DNA from: a virus
Direction: 5' to 3' (one strand)
Virus record (IMG/VR): IMGVR_UViG_3300036768_001650
Coordinates: 1 to 20,959 of that record
DNA: 20,959 bases
In this document: piece by piece, positions 6,580 to 16,000 of the stretch
Layout of the letters: every line of letters starts with the position of its first letter
Numbering within the stretch: position 1 is the stretch's first letter
Made by a program: the position numbers and the translations under genes
The notes under the pieces: generated by a model
Database searches by the model: none
Seen by the model: the letters and a program-made list of their open reading frames with translations, nothing else
Told to the model about the DNA's origin: nothing

Positions 6580-9222
6580 ATGCCAATATCTAAAAATAAT
6601 TTACCAGATTTACAATCTGCTGGTAAAGCAGCATTAAATACTGCTAAATCTGCTTTAGGACTTAGCAAGGATAAGGGTTCGCAACAGCAGGCTCAGCCCT
6701 TAGATATTGTTAAAGGTGTTTGGCAGGCAGATGGCAAGGACGGGTTTGAAGCAGGCTCCTTTTTCCCATCCATAGATATCCAAGGTTCTAGATGGGATAA
6801 ACTCTACCCCTATAGGCTTGTAGTGGTTCGACCAAAAGAGAATAGCGGCTTGTATGAGGTGGTGTCTATAGGGGGTTCTGCTGCTAGCGTGTCTACATCC
6901 AAGGTGGACGACCAGTTTCGAATAAGATTTAAGCCAGTAGATCGATCGTGGAGTTTTAGGCTGCCAATTACCCCACAGCAATTGTCTATTTCTAACCAGT
7001 TTGCTATCAACACCTCAGCCACACTTAGAGGTGTTGTTGAAGAGCATGGTGGAACTAAGTTTAAAATGATCTCCATGACTGGAACCTTTGGTGTTTGGCC
7101 TTATCGTGGGAATGTGAACACTAAAACCACTCCAGAGCCACCAACAAGCCTTCAAACTTTGTTTGGTGGTACATTACAAGCTTTCTCTACCCTTAAAAAC
7201 AATATCCAAAGAACGATTAGCACACTTAAGGGGGTTAATCCCAACCCAAGCACCGATTCGCCAAATGTTGCAAATGCGATAGGTGGTTATGCGGGCACTG
7301 GATATGCTCAGGCCCTTCTTTTAGATCAATTCTTAGAGCAATATGCTGAAAGAAAAAAATTCCCCGAATGGGCAAACTGTAGGCTTGCGTTTGATATTCC
7401 AAAACAGAATCAGACTTATCTAGTTACACCCATACTGTTTACACACAGTCAGTCTGCTGACTCGCCAAACGAGTATAAGTTTAGTCTCCAGTTAAAGGCA
7501 TACAGACGTATTCGGCTTAATCAGAATTTGGCACCTTCAAGAGTCACAGTACCAAAACCTCTTGGAGCTAACACCCTTCAAAGAATGCTCCGTGCTCTTA
7601 CGGATGCACGAAGAGCACTTGGTTCAGCTTATAACCTAGTAAGAGCTGTGCGCTCAGATATTAATGGTCCATTCAATGCACTTCGTGAAACCACTCTTTT
7701 TGTGAAAAATCTAGCAGGTTTAGCAGCCTCAGTGGTTGATCTTACTGATAACATCATCTCAGATGCTAAGTTCGCTATAGCTGACTCTCTGGCTAACCTT
7801 AACCAAGCTTCCCTTATTGTGTCGGGTATTGGGGCAAAGCTTATGGGCGATATTAACAAGGTTAAGGAATTTAAGCGTATACGTGAGGGGTTGCCTCTAG
7901 GCACTGCGATTGAAGAGAACACTATTCTATCTTCAAAAATCAGCCCTATAAATAATTTGTTTGACCATCCAGAGCAGAATTTTGATCTCTTTAATCAATT
8001 AGATATATACTCTGTTAATTTCCCACCATCTATAATGAATGCTATCAATGAAGAAATTGATAGGGTGTCACTGCTTACTGTTGACGATATTCAACAGCAC
8101 AAAAATACTCTGCAAGAGCTTGTATACCAAATATCAAATGCTTTTGGTACTAGCAATGACACCTTTGCTCAGATTTATGGACGCCCCACACCTAAAAAAC
8201 GATTACAGCCCATCACTATTGACGAGTATGACCTCTTAAAAAAGCTTTATGATGTAATCCAATTGATGGGCGTTCTCACTATGGATGACTCTATTCAGCA
8301 AAACCAAAATGCTGCATACGAGTTTGTTAAAGCTGAGGCTAATGACGCCGGTCTTGTTTTTGAGGATTCTACATCAAAAATTCGCGCCCCTGTACCTTTT
8401 GGTCTAACAATCGAGCAGATTGCAGCTAGATATCTGGGCAACTCAGAGCGATGGCTTGAGATAGTGACCTTGAATGCTTTGAAGCCCCCATATATTGATG
8501 AGGTTGGGTTCATACGTCCATTTCTGTCTAATGGTAATGGAAGACAATTCAATGTAAGCTCTGCAGATGATTTATATATTGGTCAGAAGATATTCTTATT
8601 CAGCAATACTCAGGCGAAACAAAGAAGAAAGATCATCAATATCGAAAAAATCAACGACACAAACTACCTGATTACGGTAGATGGTCTTGATAACCTTTCA
8701 ATTTTCACCACTGCTCAACACGCTAAGATGCAGGCTTATTTACCAGGTACTGTAAATAGTCAAGATCAGATTTTTATACCTTCAGACCTACCAGTTTCTG
8801 AAAATCTCGTTACTAGACCTGTTCCAGCCACTAAGGATGATGAGCTTACTGGCTTATCAAAGATTGATCTGTTGTTAACTGATGATAATGATATTGCCGT
8901 AGATGCTTTTGGTGATCTTAGACTTGCTTATGGTTTGACCAATATCTTTCAGGCTTTGAAGCTCAAGTTTATCACCGAGCCTGGCCAGCTTCTTCGTTTC
9001 CCTGGCTTTGGTTCTGGATTAAGACCTGGTATATCTAATGCTGATATAAACGCTCAGGACGTATATAATATAATCTCTGCTTTGATAGCTCAGGACCATA
9101 GGTTTGCAGGTATTGATAATCTTCAAATAATCCAGGAAGGACCAATCTTTACAGTGAACCTTTCTGTATTTATGGCAAATGGTTTGGGTGTTTATCCTAT
9201 TAGCTTTAAGCTTGCTACGTGA
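6580..9222 (+). CDS. Baseplate wedge protein with LysM-like and gp25-like domains
   Basis: This 880-residue protein combines parts often separate in other phages. Residues 60-320 form a beta-rich tail-protein domain (ITPQQLSISNQF, then FPEWANCRLAF and YKFSLQLKAYRR). Residues 330-600 look helical. Residues about 600-640 contain a LysM-like segment (GLTIEQIAARYLGNSERW, then LNALKPPYID), as in T4 gp53 and similar baseplate proteins. Residues 645-735 hold a small beta module also seen in neighbouring genes. Residues about 760-878 match the gp25/baseplate W fold: ALKLKFITEPGQLLRFPGFG, then IDNLQI and VNLSVFM. gp25-like proteins start sheath polymerisation. GAGGG at 6571-6575 sets the ATG. The next gene is a homing endonuclease, which separates it from the baseplate J gene. 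Confidence 0.8.
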   Translation: MPISKNNLPDLQSAGKAALNTAKSALGLSKDKGSQQQAQPLDIVKGVWQADGKDGFEAGSFFPSIDIQGSRWDKLYPYRLVVVRPKENSGLYEVVSIGGSAASVSTSKVDDQFRIRFKPVDRSWSFRLPITPQQLSISNQFAINTSATLRGVVEEHGGTKFKMISMTGTFGVWPYRGNVNTKTTPEPPTSLQTLFGGTLQAFSTLKNNIQRTISTLKGVNPNPSTDSPNVANAIGGYAGTGYAQALLLDQFLEQYAERKKFPEWANCRLAFDIPKQNQTYLVTPILFTHSQSADSPNEYKFSLQLKAYRRIRLNQNLAPSRVTVPKPLGANTLQRMLRALTDARRALGSAYNLVRAVRSDINGPFNALRETTLFVKNLAGLAASVVDLTDNIISDAKFAIADSLANLNQASLIVSGIGAKLMGDINKVKEFKRIREGLPLGTAIEENTILSSKISPINNLFDHPEQNFDLFNQLDIYSVNFPPSIMNAINEEIDRVSLLTVDDIQQHKNTLQELVYQISNAFGTSNDTFAQIYGRPTPKKRLQPITIDEYDLLKKLYDVIQLMGVLTMDDSIQQNQNAAYEFVKAEANDAGLVFEDSTSKIRAPVPFGLTIEQIAARYLGNSERWLEIVTLNALKPPYIDEVGFIRPFLSNGNGRQFNVSSADDLYIGQKIFLFSNTQAKQRRKIINIEKINDTNYLITVDGLDNLSIFTTAQHAKMQAYLPGTVNSQDQIFIPSDLPVSENLVTRPVPATKDDELTGLSKIDLLLTDDNDIAVDAFGDLRLAYGLTNIFQALKLKFITEPGQLLRFPGFGSGLRPGISNADINAQDVYNIISALIAQDHRFAGIDNLQIIQEGPIFTVNLSVFMANGLGVYPISFKLAT

Positions 9223-9244
9223 TAATATATGAACGAGGAAGTGA

Positions 9245-10081
9245 ATGGCTAAGTTTCGTTGGACAGTAGAAAGGGTTATGGAAGATGCCAAGAGGTTTGA
9301 TAGTCTTAGCCTTTGGGAAAAACATAGCAAATCAGCAGTGAGGGTAGCCAGAAAAATGGGGATTTTAGAAAAAGCCACTTCACATATGATTAAAAATAAG
9401 AAATGGTCTATTCAGGACCTTATTGAGGATGCTAAAAAATACAGCACTCGATCAGAGTGGGCGGCCAATTCTAATGCCTATCATTATGCCAAACGAAGAA
9501 AAATACTAGATATTTGCTGCTCCCATATGTCTAAACCTCCTGCTCATAATAAAAAATGGAACCATCAAAATGCCTTAGAAGAAGCCAGAAAGTATAAAAC
9601 TCGTGGGGAGTGGATTAAGAAATCCAGTGCCTCTTATAGGTATTGCAGGGATAATAATCTACTAGATGAGGCAAGAAGTCAAATGCCTCATCAAAGCGGT
9701 ACCTCCCTACCTGAAAAAGAACTTTTTGCTATGATTAAAAATAAATACCCCAAGGCTCAAACTGCTTGGTTTCAGGTAAAAGATCCAGAATTTGCTCCAG
9801 CTAAAAGATTTCAGTTAGATATTTACATTCCCGAGCTTCGTAAGGGCATTGAATTTAACGGTGCCTATTGGCATAGTTTTGATGGATTGGCTAGAAGTAG
9901 AAAACCCAAGGGTTGGACCGATGTCCAGATTGAGAACTATCACGAATTAAAAAAAGGGTTTTTCCAAAAGAAACAAATTCAATTTATAGAAATTTGGGAA
10001 AATGATTGGAAAACAAATAGAGAGCAATGTCTGTTAAAGATATTTTCTTTTTTAGAGGGATCGCATGGCTCAGACACCTGA
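9245..10081 (+). CDS. Homing endonuclease with three DNA-binding-like repeats and Vsr/EDxHD-like nuclease domain
   Basis: The 278-residue protein has three repeats of about 44 residues (5-48, 53-95, 104-147), each with a starting Trp, an AKKY-type helix, an EW pair and an ending HM or QM. The C-terminal domain (155-270) resembles the Vsr-like homing nucleases with an EDxHD motif, of the I-Bth0305I type: Glu157 or Glu159, Asp192 in FQLDIYIP, EFNGAYWHS with His210, then IWENDW near 250. It probably cuts an allele lacking the gene and spreads by repair. It sits between two baseplate genes. GAGGAA at 9235-9240 is the ribosome site. Its last 17 bases overlap the baseplate J start, whose ribosome site lies in its final codons. 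A paralogue begins at 20217. Confidence 0.8.
   Translation: MAKFRWTVERVMEDAKRFDSLSLWEKHSKSAVRVARKMGILEKATSHMIKNKKWSIQDLIEDAKKYSTRSEWAANSNAYHYAKRRKILDICCSHMSKPPAHNKKWNHQNALEEARKYKTRGEWIKKSSASYRYCRDNNLLDEARSQMPHQSGTSLPEKELFAMIKNKYPKAQTAWFQVKDPEFAPAKRFQLDIYIPELRKGIEFNGAYWHSFDGLARSRKPKGWTDVQIENYHELKKGFFQKKQIQFIEIWENDWKTNREQCLLKIFSFLEGSHGSDT
9257..9685 (+). repeat. Three 44-residue protein repeats in the first homing endonuclease
   Basis: Repeat units cover 9257-9388, 9401-9529 and 9554-9685. Shared positions are an initial Trp, (E/D)(D/E)A(K/R)(K/R)(Y/F), an (E/L)W pair, a Ser-rich turn, a basic patch and a closing Leu-x(5-6)-HM/QM. The pattern suggests repeated helical DNA-reading units. It is a protein-level repeat; the DNA copies have diverged. 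Confidence 0.7.
10054..10060 (+). promoter_or_regulatory. Ribosome binding site of baseplate J gene inside the endonuclease gene
   Basis: AGAGGGA ends four bases before the ATG at 10065. It lies within the last nine codons of the endonuclease gene, so translation of the giant baseplate protein starts from a site embedded in the mobile gene. Confidence 0.6.
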
Positions 10082-13000
10082 TATAAAAACTCAAGAACAG
10101 TTTTTAGGCGAGATGCTCGCCGATTGGATTTCTCGAACAGGCGTTAATGATATTAACGTCGGGTCTCTGACCACTCAACTCTTTGAAGTTATGGCCTTGA
10201 TGGCGGCCCGTGTATCAGGTGATGCTCTTCAGATCCTTAGAGATCTTTCTGTCGACCGTGCTGAGGGCGAGTCCCTTCGTCGTATCGCAACTGATGAAGG
10301 TCTTCGTGAGCTTCCTGCTCGTGTTGCATCTGGTACTGTAACAATTACAGATTCTAGTTTTACAAAAATTGCAACAAAGATTTACGCAGGAGCAAAAGCC
10401 CCAAATATTGGATCAACTGAAATCTTTGTTTCCGATGCGTCCAATTTCCCTAACTCTGGCAATATTTATATTGGCCGTGGAACTCCTAACGTAGAAGGAC
10501 CCCTTGCATATACAAGCAAGACTCCAATTGGTGGATACTGGAAGCTTACTCTTTCAACTTCGACCACTAAGTTTCACAATATTAATGAATCCGTGATCCT
10601 TGCTCAAGGTGGTACTCGCTCTATCCCTACTGGTACAGTAGTTCGTGCACCAGCTTCTGGTGCAACTGCCGATGTCAATTTTGTTGTTACTCAACCTGCT
10701 GTTATTCTTGATGGTGAAACTGAAGTTAATGGTGTCCTTGTCTCTGCTCAGGAGCCAGGAAAAATAGGCAATGTACCGATTGGAGCTATTAAGGAGTTTG
10801 CTACTCCACCATTTACTGGTGCTAAAGTGACAAATAAACTACCTTTTAAAACAGGTAGGGATGTTGAAACTGATGAAGAACTTAGAATCAGAATTAAAAG
10901 AGCACGTCTTTCTCGTGGTCTCGGTACTGCGTTGGCAGTAAAAAGCTCTGTTATTGGAGCTACACCTTCTGACGAGAACGCAACTATTGTCTCTTCTGAG
11001 ATTGTAACAAGTGCAGGTGAAACTACTCTTTATGTTGACGATGGCACTGGTTATGAGCAAAAGACATCTGGTGTTGGTGTGGAATTTTTAGTTGACTCTG
11101 CTCTTGGTGGAGAGACCAACTTTCAGCTTGAAACAGGTGGTAGACAGACAAGTGTTGCAAAAGCTTTCATTGTTTCAAATCTTAAAGCTCCTTTCGATAT
11201 AGCTGGCACCGATCGCCTTGCGGTCTCTGTTGGTGGAGTTACGACTGAACATGTTTTTCAGGATTCTGATTTTATAAGCCCAGGTGGAGCTACTGCTTAC
11301 GAGATTGTCGCCTCTATTAATGCTAATAGCTCTCTTCTTTTTGAGGCTGCCACAGCAGAAGGCGGAACTAAGGTAATGTTACAAGCACGAGCTAATGATA
11401 ATGAGGATATCCAAGTTGTTGGGGTGACCGCAGGAAGAGACGCAGCCGTTTTGATGGGATTCCCTTCTAACAAGGTTGAGACTTTACGATTATTTAAGAA
11501 TAAAAAACCTCTTTCAAAAGACGGACGTACAGCTACGGTAATTTCTAGAAAGCAGACGGCTTGGTCATCCACTATCGCTAGTGGTGAAACCTTAAAGATT
11601 TCGGTGGATGGAACTGATCCGATTACCTACACTATAACTGATGCTGATTTTATTGCTGAAGGTTCTCATAATTCTGTTGCTGCTACTAACTCTCTTGAGA
11701 GCTGGGTAAATGTTTTCAACAACAAGCTCACAGGTGTCACCGCTACAAGAGTTGGTGAGCAGATTTATCTCACCTCAAATCTTGGCACTTCAGATAGAGC
11801 TAAAATTGAGATATTCCAATCAGGCTCGTCTCTTGTTAGTAAGGGTATGTTTTCATCTACTCTTGGTCTTTCCGCAACAGGAAAATCTGCGGATTTTGAA
11901 TTCTCAAGAAATACTGCACAGATCAAGCTAAAGACCCCACTTAACGCTGGGGATGAGCTTACAGCAGGAAGTAGGGAAACAGAAGCAAGAGTCCAAACTG
12001 CTCGTATTCTGGGTGGGACCCTCACTATTCCTTCTACAGCATATATCTGGTTTTTGTTTGATGATAAAAATGCATCGATTGTAAATACGGGTGTTTCTGC
12101 TAACTCTGTAATTAACGTCCAGAAACCAACCACAAATATCGTTCGATATGTTTCCTCTGTACCATCGGCCTTCTCCTCTGTTCAAGTTGGTGATTATGTC
12201 ATTATCTGGTCGACACAACTTTCTGCGCCTAACAGGTTGGAAGGGCGTGTAAATGCTGTGACTCCTACCGCTCTAGATATCAAGGTTACGGCTGCTGAAT
12301 ATGCTGCGGCTGTTGTGGAATCTGGTGTCGTATTCCAAGAAGGTTTTGTTGTTCTTAGAACCTCTAAGGTCCCTCAGAAACTTAAGGTTAATCCAGGTAC
12401 TGCTAAACCTATCAGCCAGATAGCTGATGAGCTTAGTTCTCAGGTAAAGGCTGCAGAGTTCTCAACCCTTGATGATGAGATTATTGTCTGTAAATCTAAA
12501 ACGAAGACATCAGACGGTGCCGTATTGGTCGTGACGTTTGATGTTAATGGAAAACTTTTAAGCTTTACTGCTGGCGACTCAGATGTTAGTAAGGATTCTT
12601 TGATTGCTTTTTACGAGAGTGGTTATAAAGAAGGATCTTTCCCACTATTTGCCCATACCGATTTTGCCTCTGAGGCTTCTGCTGTACCTCCTTCTACATA
12701 CATCTCTACCATCACAAGCTCTATCAGCCCTTCTTCACTCGGTTTAGATCCCAACCTAATCATTGGGTATCTTCAACCATATGGTTCTATTTTAGATGCT
12801 TTAAGCACTTCAGAAACAACCGAGCTTGATAATTATTCTGGAGCCACACTGACTCTAGATCAGGACCCTCTTATTAAGAGACTTAGACTTGGTGATCGTT
12901 TATACTTTGCCCAACCTCTTGATTTTGGTCATGAGGATGAAGCTGTAGTTATTCTAGATGGCGATGTGTCTAATAAAACTTTTGAAATTCCTTTTTTCAG

Positions 13001-16000
13001 AAGAGCACAGACAAATACTAGCTTGCCAAACAACCCCAACTCTTTCAATGCTTACGATTTAGATGGTGGTCCAACTACTCCTTTTACCCAGTTTTTCGGT
13101 TCTGCTTTCAAATTTGATAATTTCAAGGTATTGATGCAGGCAAAGAGGGTTATAGATCCTCCTGCAAATGAAGACGCTATCCTTTATCGCGCTGTAAAAT
13201 GGGGTCGATCTGGAGAGCGAATCAATGTTGCGTACACTTATCCTACTGTTCCAAATAGCCCTGTATCGCACACAGTAACTGTTGATGACAATATCAATGT
13301 AAGAATTTCATTAAAATCAGGTGGTGCTATTACTACCAATATAGATGGAACCACAGAGTGGGATGTCACAATCACTCCAAACACACCTGTTGCGGGTGTG
13401 GATCAGGTGACTTATACATGGTCTGGTGTAGGTACTGCACCAGGACTTAGCGGCCTTTCTGGTGGTGAATATGTAACTATCTCACAAGGTTCTGAGCTTA
13501 ATGTTAAGAATACTGGAACCTTTCGTGTTAGTACCCAAGTAGGTTTTACTCCTACGGCGAATAGTTTCACTATTGTTAGAAAGAATGGTGAAGCTGTTGC
13601 TGAACAAAATAAGGCCACTCTAGTCGCTAGTGTGTTTAGTTTCTACGCCCCATTAGCTACTACGGCTGCTGATATCCAAACTTATGTCAGCACTTCATCT
13701 TTGTCCAATATCTTGACTGCTACTCTCGTCAATGACAGTGGAACATCTGGTTCTGGAGTGATAAATAAGAGTACAGCCGAGCAGAATAATTTTGCTATTT
13801 CTTATTATTTTCTAAAAGATGGAATTAACTGGATTGCAAGTACGAATCTAGGCGGTTCTCCTCAGTTTACATTTAAAACTCCGCTCACCTATACTTCTGA
13901 TACTGGATATGCGTTTAACCAGTCAGAAGAGCTTAGGCTTATCCCTACAAGCGTAGAGCAAGCCGTCAGGTTTGCTAATGTACTTGCTGTTACTGGCTTT
14001 ACAACTCTTGGCTCTATCCGTTTAACTAATAGGGAAAGTCGAATGGAGCTTTCTACCAACCTACTTGGTGGTAGTGGTTCTATTCAGATTGTTGGTGGTA
14101 CGGCTAATTCTGTAGAGACCCCTGTTCTAGGAAGCTCTCTCCTAATTAAAAATCAATACATACTCTCTAGTGTTAACAAGTCTGGATTATTAGGATTTCA
14201 TAGTGACCAGTGGGTAAAACTTTTTGCTAGATTTAAACAACCCAAATCAACCCTATTCAAAGAGACAGCTACGATTTCTATAGATGGTGATTTTGGAACA
14301 ATCGGTAAATCGAAGATCGCCTTATCTGGTAGGACTTTGACTGATCGTCATTTTGGCCAACCTAGACATCATATCAGAAGTAGAACAAGGACCTTTAAGG
14401 TTGAGAAGCAGGGTGATTTTACATGTATTAGTTGGGATGGATCTGGAACCCAGCCATTTTTCTCAAAAACTTTGAATTTGAATGCGACTGCTGGTGGTAC
14501 TTTAAATATTGAGAAAATATCAAATACCAGTGAGGTGAACATTTTTATTCTCACTGGTCCTGTTAACTTTACAGAAGTCTCCATTGGAGATATCATAACC
14601 ATTTCTGGTATGGTTTATCCTGAAAACAACGGTTCTTTCCTAGTGACTGGTGTTTCACAGAACGGAAAAACACTCAGGATCTTAAATCCTATTGGAATTA
14701 GCGAGTTCTCAACTGGAACCTTTACTATCACAAACAACGCCACTGTTAATAATGACCAGTTTCAAGTTGGTACTACCACTTTGATTGCAGGTACTCATTT
14801 TACCGTTGGTGCGACTGCTAATGACACTGCTGCTAATTTAGCTACTGCTATTGGTGCTATTCCAGGTGTTACGGCTTCTGCTTCAGCGAACGTCGTAACT
14901 ATTGAAGCAACTACTCCAAATGCAAACATTGCACTAGGTTATACCGATGTAGGCTCAAACGGTGGTGCTACTGTCTCTGGTTCGCAACTTGTTGGTCGTA
15001 GTTATACATCCTCTGATTTTTCATGTACTTCTTCTGTTAAGGAAGGAGATACGGTTATAATCTCTGCTCCTTTTACATATGACAATAGAGGTAAGTTTAG
15101 AGTAATCAGACGCTTCAATAACTCAATATACATTGATAATCCGAATTCGGTCGAAGAAACAGTGAACCTTCCTAACAACTACCAGAATTTGGGGTATGCA
15201 TTAGGTGTGGCCCAATTTAAAGTGGATGCTTCAAATAACAGAATGAGACTTCAATGGATAAGTGGAGGTACTGAGCCTGATTTCGATATAGCACAACCTG
15301 GCGACGAGTTGATTTGTAGTGGCACTAACTTCTTGACATCAAACCAGGGTACTTTCACAGTCACTAGTTCTGGTAAACAACTACAAGAGATCACAAGAGT
15401 TACTTGTATTCCTGGAAACCAGATAACATCTGGTCATTACTGGTTGCTTAATGCGGCTGGAAATACTACAGAGTATTATGTCTGGTATAATGTTAGTGGT
15501 GGCGGTGGAGACCCAATGCTGGCAGGTAAGACAGGTATTCAAGTTGTTATCAACAGTGGAGATTCTGCATCACAGGTCGCAACCGCCACTAACACTGCTA
15601 TCAACGGTTTGCCGACAGTTTTCACATCTGTGGTGTCCAACAACAAGGTGACTATTACAACTACTGGTTATGCAGAGACCACACACGCCACAACAGGCAA
15701 TATGAATTCACCATTTAGTGTTGAGATTCTTCAGGCAGGAAGAAGAACATTCATTGAATGTATCAATCCATCTGTTACTGCACAGTCGACTCCGTTTACA
15801 ATTTCTAATGCGTCAGATTTACTATTACACAGACCACAAATCCTATTCTATGAATATGAAGCTACGGTTAAGGGCGATTCTTTTATTATCACTGGAGACT
15901 TCTTAGGTTCTAACAATAAGGGTTCTTGGGTTGTTGATCGTGTTATCGATCAAGATACTATCCTTGTTGTAGGCTCTATGGTTGACAAAGATCCTATTTC

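Noticed and set aside
7950-7960. T4-type late promoter-like TATAAATA string
   Set aside because: It lies inside a coding frame with no gene start behind it, and no similar string was noticed before the gene starts, so T4-type late promoters are not supported.
9229-9252. Seven-codon ATG frame (MNEEVNG) overlapping the endonuclease start
   Set aside because: It could be a leader peptide, but it is very short, has no clear ribosome site, and its GAGGAA codons are explained as the ribosome site of the endonuclease.
9019-9378. 119-codon minus-strand reading frame across the gp25/endonuclease junction
   Set aside because: It runs opposite to two well-supported genes and its product has no family features.
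11765-12133. 122-codon minus-strand reading frame inside the baseplate J gene
   Set aside because: It is a shadow of the giant gene, whose own frame is supported by modules on both sides.
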